A stretch of DNA of 64,000 nucleotides from Butyrivibrio sp. INlla18. Its GTDB lineage: Bacteria > Bacillota > Clostridia > Lachnospirales > Lachnospiraceae. Under the pieces are notes generated by a model. That model was given only the letters and a program-made list of their open reading frames with translations. It had not been told where the DNA came from and searched no databases. This document shows, piece after piece, positions 34,644 through 41,617 of this stretch (position 1 is its first letter; each line of letters opens with the position of its first letter). The position numbers were made by a program, and so were the translations under genes. The stretch is from the NCBI RefSeq assembly GCF_900103635.1, contig NZ_FMXK01000005.1, positions 222,136 through 286,135 on the forward strand. The letters run 5' to 3'.

Positions 34644-35265
34644 ATTTAAGAGCCTCCACAAGTTCCGTCAAACTCTCCACCTCATAATCCGGAACCTGCT
34701 CCTTGCCTTCAAGCTTCCAATATCTTCCAAATCCCTGCTTGATCCAGACAGTTTTCATACCAAGCCTTTTGGCTGGAACGATGTCATTATCAATCCTATC
34801 ACCTATCATAACCGCTTCACTTGGCTTGCAGCCTGCTCTTTCAAGAGCGATATCAAATATTCTTCTGTCAGGCTTCTCAACACCTTCCTCAGCGGAGGCT
34901 ACGATCACATCAAGATACTTCCTGATGCCGAAATTCTCAAGTCTGCCTTCTGACCCATACATCTGATTGGCAATAATGCCAATCTTGTATTTTTTCTTTA
35001 GCTCGATCAAAGCCGCTTCTGTATCACCATACAACCTCTCTAGCCCAGGGTTCCACTTAGGGCTCTCAATTCTATAAATCTTTACTACTTCTTTATCGCC
35101 CTTTTTATTTTGCTTGTAGAACTCTGTCGCTTTCTCTTTTACCAAATCCTCTGAAACATTCGCTGCTACTGCAATCTTATGAAAAATATCTTCGTAGACG
35201 CCTGTCTCATCCAAAAGCGTAGAACCCATATCAAAAAATAGCCATTTAATTCCGTCCATATTCAT
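34642..35265 (-). CDS. HAD-superfamily hydrolase with altered motif I
   Basis: A 207-aa protein of HAD subfamily IA layout. Motif I reads FFDMGSTL, so the first Asp is kept but the usual second Asp is Gly. Motif II is VASAEEGVEKP-type (SxxxGxxKPD), and motif IV is MIGDRIDNDIVPAKRLGM. Loss of the general-acid Asp is known in some HAD branches and may change chemistry or abolish phosphatase activity. An AGGAAGGACAGG site precedes the ATG at 35263-35265. Both ends adjoin REP-like elements. Confidence 0.85.
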   Translation of the reverse strand: MNMDGIKWLFFDMGSTLLDETGVYEDIFHKIAVAANVSEDLVKEKATEFYKQNKKGDKEVVKIYRIESPKWNPGLERLYGDTEAALIELKKKYKIGIIANQMYGSEGRLENFGIRKYLDVIVASAEEGVEKPDRRIFDIALERAGCKPSEAVMIGDRIDNDIVPAKRLGMKTVWIKQGFGRYWKLEGKEQVPDYEVESLTELVEALK

Positions 35266-35283
35266 CCTGTCCTTCCTACAAAA

Positions 35284-35316
35284 AATGAGCCCTAACCTCC
35301 GTCCCTAGGGCTCATT
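35284..35316. repeat. REP-like element, copy 7 (inverted, perfect)
   Basis: Same sequence as copy 6, with A5 before and T4 after. It lies 7 nt past the stop of the SseB-domain gene and can act as a terminator for it. Confidence 0.9.
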
Positions 35317-35323
35317 TTGTAAA

Positions 35324-36628
35324 TCACTTATTGCTATTAAGTTCTGCCATTGCCTGGTTAAGTGCACTCTTGACGATATCATCCTCTGGAGTGCCTGCAA
35401 CTGCGCCTTTAGCTGCGCCCTTGGCACCTGCTGCCTTGGCTGCGGCCTTCATGGCTTCAACCTGCTGGCCAGCCATCTCGATAGCCATCATCCTGTCCTT
35501 AGGGATCATGATGCCCTGTCCTGCAGGATTGATGCTGATTCCATCCTTGTCCTGAACGAACTTAAGGATATCCTGATATTTAAATACTGCTGCGTTCCAC
35601 TCTGGACCAGCAAGTTTCTTGGTAAATTCAATGGCGTCAGTGTAGATTGGAAGGAACTGCTTGCCATTTGGATCCTTGACGATAAGGAACTTGATCTTGG
35701 TGTCCTTACCCATCTTCATTCTGCCATCTTCTGTAGTCTCAACAGGGCCTTCGTGCTGCATAGGAACAATGAAGCTTCCTGAACGAATAAGAGAAATCAT
35801 TCTCATCTCTTTGGCCTTAACGATCTCAGGTCTCTTCTCATAGTTTACAGGCCACTTAACTTCCCCAAGGAAATCAAGCATAGCAAAGTTAAGAGCTGGG
35901 TTAACTGGAGAAGTGTCCTTCTTGTCATTGTTCCAGTCCATAGGAGAAGCTACGATCTCAGTTCTCTTAAATCTCGCTCTGTAAGCGCCGTTATCAACCA
36001 CAAGATTGTCAATTCCAATGTAATAGAGGTAATCAAAGAATCCTCTCTTAACATTAGTTGGAAGCTGGTCATTCTCAACCTTGCACTTTCTAACAACAAG
36101 TCTTCTAAACTGCTTGGCAAAAAGCTCTACTGCCTTATTTGCAATCTCCTCTTCGAGGTAAACATTTCCAAAACCATGATCAATGAAAGGATAACCTGTT
36201 GCTGCGTCGTAGAGAACGTACAGATACTCTGCATCTCTCACTCTTCCAAGTACTTCGTTGTAGATGTTTCTGTGGTTCTTTTCAAAGCCAGGAAGTGGAG
36301 ATTTCTTGTGATATACTTCCAGAGCTGTTAAAAGAAACAGTAGTTCCTGGCTAGATAATGACTTAATAGTATCTGCTGAGATCTCCTCCTCGTAGATATA
36401 AGGTCCGATCTCGTCCTTGCGCTCGTCTGAAACAGTCTCATCCATTAAGACTTCCTCTGTGCCCTTGGCATTTACAGGATTGATCTTCTGGATCACAGGC
36501 CAAGAAAGGTCTGCATGTGCCTCTTTAATTTCCTCTATAGTCTTTTCCTTTTTTACGGCAAGCTCCTGCTCTGCCTTGACAGCGTCGTCCTCACCCTTTT
36601 TTCCACCGAATAAGTTAAAAATACCCAT
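35324..36628 (-). CDS. SseB-domain-containing protein, unknown role
   Basis: A 434-aa cytosolic protein. N-terminal GIFNLFGGKKGEDD leads into a Lys/Glu-rich region. The middle (about 85-270) is an uncharacterised helical part (SSQELLFLLTALEVYH, NVYLEEEIANKAVELFAKQFRR). A region at about 310-380 matches the SseB N-terminal fold (IKFLIVKDPNGKQFLPIYTD, GPEWNAAVFKYQDILKFVQ, GISINPAGQGIMIPKD). The C-terminus is Ala/Gly/Lys-rich. SseB was named in Salmonella, but its Firmicutes relatives have no known secretion role. Confidence 0.7.
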   Translation of the reverse strand: MGIFNLFGGKKGEDDAVKAEQELAVKKEKTIEEIKEAHADLSWPVIQKINPVNAKGTEEVLMDETVSDERKDEIGPYIYEEEISADTIKSLSSQELLFLLTALEVYHKKSPLPGFEKNHRNIYNEVLGRVRDAEYLYVLYDAATGYPFIDHGFGNVYLEEEIANKAVELFAKQFRRLVVRKCKVENDQLPTNVKRGFFDYLYYIGIDNLVVDNGAYRARFKRTEIVASPMDWNNDKKDTSPVNPALNFAMLDFLGEVKWPVNYEKRPEIVKAKEMRMISLIRSGSFIVPMQHEGPVETTEDGRMKMGKDTKIKFLIVKDPNGKQFLPIYTDAIEFTKKLAGPEWNAAVFKYQDILKFVQDKDGISINPAGQGIMIPKDRMMAIEMAGQQVEAMKAAAKAAGAKGAAKGAVAGTPEDDIVKSALNQAMAELNSNK

Positions 36629-36673
36629 TTATTCCTCTTTCCTAATACTTATATATTTCTCTGATCCCCAATA

Positions 36674-37942
36674 TCACATTCCGTAGAATGTCTGTGCAGC
36701 CTTAGCAAGATACTCTGGATCCTTGCTACCTGCTGACTCGTATGGAGAGTGCATAGCAAGTTGTGCAAGTCCGATATCTACTGTGTTAACTGCAACCTGA
36801 GTTGTTGAGATATTGCCAAGTGTTGAACCACCTGCGATGTCTGAACGGTTAGTAAATGTCTGATAAGGCACCTTAGCCTTGTTGCAGACATCCTTGAAAA
36901 ATGCTGCAGATACAGCATCTGTTGTATATCTCTGATTAGCATTGTACTTAATAACAATACCCTTGTTCATTACTGGCTTGTTTACTGGATCAGCCTTCTC
37001 AGCATGATTTGGATGTACAGCGTGAGCATTGTCAGCTGAGATCATGAAGCTGTTTGCAATAGCTGTAAAGTACTGCTGGTTAGTTCTTCCAAGAGCCTCG
37101 TTGATCCTTGTAAGTGTATCCTTGAGGAATGTAGAAGCTGCGCCCTGCTTGGTTCCGCTTCCAACCTCTTCATTGTCAAATACGCAGTGAACAGGCACGT
37201 TCTCAGAATCCTTAGAATTCATAAAGCCCTCAAATGTAGTATATACGCACTCCTGATCATCAAGTCTTGAGCTTGCAAGATACTCATCATTTGCGCCCCA
37301 GTATGTAGGCTTAACTCTGTTATACAAAAAGAGATCATGACCAAGAATATCAGCTTTCTTGACCCCTGCGATCTCAGCAATAAGGTCAAAAAACTTATCT
37401 TTTGAAGTCTCATCACCAAATAAAGGAAGCATGTCTGTCTGAGCATTGTACTTGTATCCCTCATTGGCCTCACGATTCATGTGAATAGCAAGTGAAGGAA
37501 GCATTACAAGGTCTCTATCCACGTTTACAAGCTTGGATACGATACCATTTTTCTTGTCCTTAACAAGAACTCTACCTGCAACAGATAATGGTCTGTCAAA
37601 CCAAGGTGCGCAGAGCATTCCGCCATATTTTTCAACATTGAGCTTAACGTAAGCTCCTGAAGCCTCCATTTCAGGATTTTCCTTGATCTTAAATGAAGGA
37701 GAATCGCTGTGGCTTGCGATCATATAAAAGCCCTTGAAGTCCTTCTTTGGAATTCTGAAAGAAATAATTGATGAATCATTTCTTGTAACAAAATATTTGC
37801 CCTTTTTGAGCTTCCATTCTTTCTTTTCATCGAGCTCTGTGTAACCATTTTTAACAAGCTCTTTTTTGAGGTTCTCAACCACATGAAAACATGTTGGTGA
37901 AACGTCTATGAAATCGAGCATTCTATCTGATATTTTCTTCAT
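36674..37942 (-). CDS. M18-family aspartyl/general aminopeptidase
   Basis: A 422-aa zinc aminopeptidase. M18 hallmarks: SHSDSPSFKIK, YGGMLCAPWFDRPL, ASSRLDDQECV (bridging Asp), FDNEEVGSGTKQGA (catalytic and ligand Glu), and SADNAHAVHPNH plus RSDIAGGSTLGNIS. The start at 37940-37942 has AAAGG 8 nt upstream and is preferred over one two codons earlier. Cytosolic; removes N-terminal residues from peptides. Confidence 0.95.
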   Translation of the reverse strand: MKKISDRMLDFIDVSPTCFHVVENLKKELVKNGYTELDEKKEWKLKKGKYFVTRNDSSIISFRIPKKDFKGFYMIASHSDSPSFKIKENPEMEASGAYVKLNVEKYGGMLCAPWFDRPLSVAGRVLVKDKKNGIVSKLVNVDRDLVMLPSLAIHMNREANEGYKYNAQTDMLPLFGDETSKDKFFDLIAEIAGVKKADILGHDLFLYNRVKPTYWGANDEYLASSRLDDQECVYTTFEGFMNSKDSENVPVHCVFDNEEVGSGTKQGAASTFLKDTLTRINEALGRTNQQYFTAIANSFMISADNAHAVHPNHAEKADPVNKPVMNKGIVIKYNANQRYTTDAVSAAFFKDVCNKAKVPYQTFTNRSDIAGGSTLGNISTTQVAVNTVDIGLAQLAMHSPYESAGSKDPEYLAKAAQTFYGM

Positions 37943-38019
37943 GATCATTGCCTTTCTTTTTACACATTCATATTTCAGTAGTATATCACATGCCGTCCCA
38001 TTTTTCTCGAATATATAAC

Positions 38020-38053
38020 AAAAAAAGCCATCATCCCATTAAAGGATGATGGC
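38020..38053 (-). terminator. Terminator of the ArsB/NhaD-type transporter gene
   Basis: Perfect stem GCCATCATCC / GGATGATGGC (38027-38053). On the minus strand it is followed by seven T. Confidence 0.93.
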
Positions 38054-38072
38054 TGTAAACTGATCAAAATAT

Positions 38073-39341
38073 TTAAGCATAGAAGATCCAAACAAAGAGA
38101 TATCCCACAATTACAGCTGTCATTGTGAATGGAACACCAATCTTCATGAAATCTCCGAAGGATACTTCGTATCCTTCTTTTCTAAGCATTCCCACACCAG
38201 CAATATTAGCAGATGCACCGATAGGTGTAAGGTTTCCGCCAAGTGTTGCTCCAACTAAAAGGCCAAAGTAAAGAAGAAGTGGATTAACTGTCATAACAGC
38301 AGCAAGACTTGATAATACAGGAAGCATAGTTGCTACATAAGGAATATTATCAATAAATGCTGATACAGCAACTGATCCAAATACGATAACAGTGTAAAGA
38401 AGGAATACGTTGCCCTTTCCTGCGCTTGCCATTAGCTGAGCGATGTCATCAATAAGTCCAACGTTTGTGATACCTGCAATTACACAGAAAAGACCTGACA
38501 AAAGAAGCATTGTATCATAGTCGATAGCCTTGAGTGAATGCCACATGCTGTCTGTACTCTTGCTGGCAATGATCTCCCAAACAATATTGATGATACCCCA
38601 AACCATACAGATAACACCGTTTGTGATGTCTGGCTTATTTGGGAAGAATGAAGCAACAATGAGAAATACCACGTGTCCAAGCATTGTGATAGTTGGAATA
38701 TAATCAGTTACCTCTGTATGCTCATCTGACTTAACAGGCTCTTTGTCCTTGCGGAAGATGTACATCATGATAGGTACTGTACAAAGAGCGCCAAGCTCTA
38801 CTGCAAAGAACATACCAGGCTTGCCCTGCATCCAGAAGAAGTCGTTAAAGTCCATCTTGGCTGCGCCGGCAAGCATGATAGATGTTGTATCGCCAACCAG
38901 CGTAGCAGCTCCCTGAAGGTTTGATGAAACTGCGATACAGATGATCATTGGTACAGGTGATATCTTAAGTTTCTTGCAGATAGCAAGTCCAACAGGAGCA
39001 ACCATGAGAAGTGTTGCTACATTATCGATAAATGCTGAAATGATTCCTGCAAATAATGACATAAAAATCGTTACCCACATAACATTTGGGGCAAGTTCCA
39101 AAATCTTATCAGCAATAAGATTTGGCATCTTGGATTCTATGAAGTAATCAACGATCACCATAGTTCCAAAAAGCATCATAAGTACGTTCCAATCTACTGC
39201 TCCAAAGACTTCTGTTATAGGAAGTATTCCTGTAATAACAAAGATAGCCGCTGTGCAAAGGGCTACGATAGCACGTCTTTTTGGCAAAATGATCAAAAGA
39301 GCGTACATAACAATAAATAGAATGATTGCCAGTGTTTTCAT
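38073..39341 (-). CDS. Ion transporter superfamily permease (ArsB/NhaD type) under a manganese riboswitch
   Basis: A 422-aa permease with about 11 helices and the inverted-repeat signature of the IT superfamily: SAFIDNVATLLMVAP and SAFIDNIPYVATMLP, plus SNLQGAATLVGDTTSIML and GATLGGNLTPIGASANI. The start at 39339-39341 has GAGGAG 7 nt upstream; an earlier codon at 39386 lies in the terminator. The substrate cannot be read from the family (arsenite, Na+/H+, citrate, others), but its leader is a yybP-ykoY element, whose other known targets handle Mn2+, so metal efflux or Mn-linked ion balance is the best inference. Confidence 0.88.
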   Translation of the reverse strand: MKTLAIILFIVMYALLIILPKRRAIVALCTAAIFVITGILPITEVFGAVDWNVLMMLFGTMVIVDYFIESKMPNLIADKILELAPNVMWVTIFMSLFAGIISAFIDNVATLLMVAPVGLAICKKLKISPVPMIICIAVSSNLQGAATLVGDTTSIMLAGAAKMDFNDFFWMQGKPGMFFAVELGALCTVPIMMYIFRKDKEPVKSDEHTEVTDYIPTITMLGHVVFLIVASFFPNKPDITNGVICMVWGIINIVWEIIASKSTDSMWHSLKAIDYDTMLLLSGLFCVIAGITNVGLIDDIAQLMASAGKGNVFLLYTVIVFGSVAVSAFIDNIPYVATMLPVLSSLAAVMTVNPLLLYFGLLVGATLGGNLTPIGASANIAGVGMLRKEGYEVSFGDFMKIGVPFTMTAVIVGYLFVWIFYA

Positions 39342-39386
39342 AAAAATCTCCTCTTTATTTTTCTTATGGCAGGGCCTTATATTCAT

Positions 39387-39429
39387 AAAAAAAGACTCTT
39401 ACCATAGCAAAAGCTATGATAAAAGTCTT
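39387..39429 (-). terminator. Riboswitch expression-platform terminator
   Basis: Minus strand: AAGACTTTTATCATAGC pairs with GCTATGGTAAGAGTCTT around a TTTT loop, followed by seven T (39387-39393). The 5' half uses the same bases (39418-39425) as the 3' strand of riboswitch P1, so the two folds exclude each other. Confidence 0.88.
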
Positions 39430-39539
39430 GCTGTCAGTCATCAAAAAATCTAACCTTAGGCCGGACTCGGATGTTACCAAACATCGTCTTGACGGATCCG
39501 GCAGCCAACATATCTGTTGACCAGCTACTCCCTTTTATC
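39418..39539 (-). promoter_or_regulatory. yybP-ykoY (Mn2+) riboswitch aptamer
   Basis: Minus-strand RNA. P1 is a perfect 8-bp pairing GATAAAAG (39532-39539) with CTTTTATC (39418-39425). Just inside P1 are the conserved GGGAGTAGC on the 5' side and AGCAAGACTTT on the 3' side, with a GCCGGA/TCCGGC arm containing a GATGT..ACATC hairpin between them. This is the layout of RF00080-type elements, which sense Mn2+. P1 formation should block the terminator, giving an ON switch with metal. Confidence 0.85.
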
Positions 39540-39552
39540 AGGACACCAACTC

Positions 39553-39581
39553 AGTTTACGAAATAATAATCATTTTGTCAA
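39553..39581 (-). promoter_or_regulatory. Promoter of the riboswitch-transporter transcript
   Basis: Minus strand TTGACA (39576-39581), 17-nt spacer, TAAACT (39553-39558). The expected start is a few nt before the aptamer P1. Confidence 0.85.
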
Positions 39582-39623
39582 TTATTGCTATTTCGTTTAT
39601 TTTATCACATTACATGCAATAAA

Positions 39624-39899
39624 TCATAAATAAAAGCGAACTTTTAGCTTATGGTTTTCTAAACACGCATCACTGCAAACTCTCTTAATATTATCGAAAT
39701 ATTGACCAAGTTTTTCTTCTGCTCCCGAGATATTGTAAAAGATAATATTCCAATCATCTCCTGCCTCTGTCAGAGCGTCATAAAGCGCATCAAGATTCCT
39801 TCCGTAGTACTCCGGAAGAGGCAGCTCTTTTACCAAATAATCCTGAAGTTCATCTGTAGTTGAAATACCTGTTAGATTCAAATAAAAAACCTTCTCCAT
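39624..39899 (-). CDS. Barstar-family ribonuclease inhibitor
   Basis: A 91-aa protein close in size to barstar (90 aa). The barnase-binding helix and loop are conserved: PEYYGRNLDALYDAL, with Asp37 and Asp41 at the positions of barstar Asp35 and Asp39, which plug the barnase active site. It starts 3 nt after the stop of the hydrolase-barnase fusion gene, so it is almost certainly its cognate inhibitor. No signal peptide, so it protects the cytosol. Confidence 0.93.
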   Translation of the reverse strand: MEKVFYLNLTGISTTDELQDYLVKELPLPEYYGRNLDALYDALTEAGDDWNIIFYNISGAEEKLGQYFDNIKRVCSDACLENHKLKVRFYL

Positions 39900-39902
39900 A
39901 GG

Positions 39903-41015
39903 TTACTCCACCGGCTCATATAAAAGTTCAAAAGTCTCATAGTGATCTTCTGTGTAGTAAATGTAGCCATCATCTGAATAGATGATCCTCTTGGCTCCGC
40001 GGCTACTCTTGCCGCGAGTATCTATGTCGCACTCATGGTACGTCTTGTCCTGAGGAAGTTTGCCCTCGTAGTTACCAAAGTAGTCTCCTCCAATGCACAT
40101 ACCAGGTGCATATTCTTCCAGAGAGCCCCCTGTCCATCCAAGCTTTTTAGCTTCTTTCTTGGTCATGTAATTAGACGGGAGCTTACCAAAAGTCTGAAGA
40201 TATAAAGCAACATCTTCCTTGCTGTCGTAGGTACCTTCTGGATCCACATCTGACTTTTCAATCCACTCCACGATGATATCGGCAGCTTTTTGCATCTGCT
40301 CTCTATTAGTGATTGTTGGCTCTCCGTCGCCGTCCTGAATGCCGTAGCTTCCAAAATATGAGTGAATTCCGCCATATATAACGAACTCTGTCGAATCGGA
40401 TGGCCAAAGAGACTTGGCATTCTCGTAGTTTTCCATGTTAATGACATGATCTTCAGAGCCATATATAGACAATAGCCTCAGTTCCTTGTCAGAAAGGTCA
40501 TCTGATGGATAAGAACCACACAGGATAAGTCCCGTATAGTCCTCAGCATGCTCGCTGATATAGGTTGACGCTGCTACTCCCCCAAGGGAATGTCCTGCAA
40601 GATACCAGTCACAAGCGCCTACCGATGAAGTTTCCTCTTGCCTGTTACCTGTAATGACTTCAACCGCATTTACCCTAAGGAATGCCAGATTCTCAGGCAT
40701 TCTAGGCAAGATACATACAATCCCCCTACTTGCAAGCTCATACATAAAGCCGCTGTAAGAGGTATACTCAACCTTTCCGCCTGGATAAAAGACAATTACT
40801 GCCTTAATTTCCTGCCCATGAGGTATAAATACCATGCCATTTTCATCAGAATAGGCATTTACCTTGTCTTTATACTCATCAGCAATCTCGTCTACAATAC
40901 CCTTATCTTCTCTGTAGTAATTGCTGGTATAGATCTTGAACGAGGCAGCAAGGATAATTACCAGCATAATAAATGCAAGGGCTATTCTCCTTGCATGTAT
41001 TTTGATCTTCTTCAT
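39903..41015 (-). CDS. Membrane-anchored alpha/beta hydrolase fused to a C-terminal barnase-type ribonuclease
   Basis: A 370-aa protein with three parts. Residues 1-30 hold a basic start and one hydrophobic helix (IALAFIMLVIILAA), a signal peptide or anchor. Residues about 60-255 form an alpha/beta hydrolase: Ser143 in AGHSLGG, Asp189 in YGSEDHVI, His218 in GGIHSYFGSYG. Residues about 264-367 align with barnase: YLQTFGKLPSNYMTKKEA, GGDYFGNYEGKLP, DHYETF. Barnase Lys27, Glu73, Arg83, Arg87 and His102 correspond to Lys286, Glu328, Arg339, Arg343 and His358, but Arg59 is Tyr316. A barstar gene follows by 3 nt; the 154-aa gene ends 10 nt upstream. A surface-exposed or exported RNase is inferred. 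Confidence 0.93.
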   Translation of the reverse strand: MKKIKIHARRIALAFIMLVIILAASFKIYTSNYYREDKGIVDEIADEYKDKVNAYSDENGMVFIPHGQEIKAVIVFYPGGKVEYTSYSGFMYELASRGIVCILPRMPENLAFLRVNAVEVITGNRQEETSSVGACDWYLAGHSLGGVAASTYISEHAEDYTGLILCGSYPSDDLSDKELRLLSIYGSEDHVINMENYENAKSLWPSDSTEFVIYGGIHSYFGSYGIQDGDGEPTITNREQMQKAADIIVEWIEKSDVDPEGTYDSKEDVALYLQTFGKLPSNYMTKKEAKKLGWTGGSLEEYAPGMCIGGDYFGNYEGKLPQDKTYHECDIDTRGKSSRGAKRIIYSDDGYIYYTEDHYETFELLYEPVE

Positions 41016-41025
41016 TTATAAAATC

Positions 41026-41490
41026 TTACCTTCCTTCATGAACCTTCTGGTCCATTAATTCTACAAGTGCCTTGGCGCTAGTAAAGTCATACTGCTCGTT
41101 TTCTTCTGAATAGATGACACGTCCCTGCCAGGTAGCCTTCTGCCTGTATGAAACCTGAACTACAAATGTTCCAAGACTTCCCTTCTTGTTCTGAATGTTC
41201 CTGGTTCCAAATTTCTTTTGGATCTCATCTATCACAAGCTTATCTGGTTGAGGAAGTTCTTCGCTTTTTTTACTTGAATAGAACTCTCTATTTTCCAGGG
41301 CTTTCTGGGGAAAGTCCCAGTGATCATAAAGCGCATCCATTCCAACAAGCATATCAGCGACGCTATTAAACACTATTGGGTCATCTGAATACTGATGCCA
41401 CAGTTCCCCCTGCAGATCCCCATCTCTATCATTTTCAACGCACACGCATATCAGATTGCGTGCAAAAAGAACTTTTTTCGTCTCTCCCAT
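41026..41490 (-). CDS. 154-aa protein with a C-terminal GTF-WQG-LMD domain
   Basis: Not a family I can name. Residues about 105-152 (GTFVVQVSYRQKATWQG, then EEN, FTS, LVELMD) match the whole 71-aa protein encoded at 49878-50093 (GTFIVKVEHCQNNSWQG, DEN, FRS, LIKLMD). The N-terminal 100 residues are unlike it: VLFARNLICVCVEND, then SDDPIVFNSVADMLVGMDALYDHWDFP. No signal peptide. GGGGGAAG ribosome site. It is first in a three-gene row with the hydrolase-barnase and barstar genes and sits just after the terminator of the giant surface-protein gene. Confidence 0.75.
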   Translation of the reverse strand: MGETKKVLFARNLICVCVENDRDGDLQGELWHQYSDDPIVFNSVADMLVGMDALYDHWDFPQKALENREFYSSKKSEELPQPDKLVIDEIQKKFGTRNIQNKKGSLGTFVVQVSYRQKATWQGRVIYSEENEQYDFTSAKALVELMDQKVHEGR

Positions 41491-41560
41491 TGTCTTCCCC
41501 CGCTAGTCAAAGCTTTACGTTCAATATATATTTTATTGCATATCAAAAGATTTTTCCATG

Positions 41561-41594
41561 AAAAACCTCCCGGGTAAATTACTTGCCCGGGAGG
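41561..41594 (-). terminator. Terminator of the giant surface-protein gene
   Basis: Perfect 9-bp GC-rich stem CCTCCCGGG / CCCGGGAGG (41566-41594). On the minus strand it is followed by five T. It separates the surface-protein transcript from the barnase/barstar row. Confidence 0.93.
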
Positions 41595-41617
41595 CTTAGG
41601 ATTAGTTTAGTTTTCTA

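Noticed and set aside
29791..35316. CRISPR array
   Set aside because: The 33-nt repeats are palindromic, scattered between genes in both orientations and lack regular spacers or cas genes.
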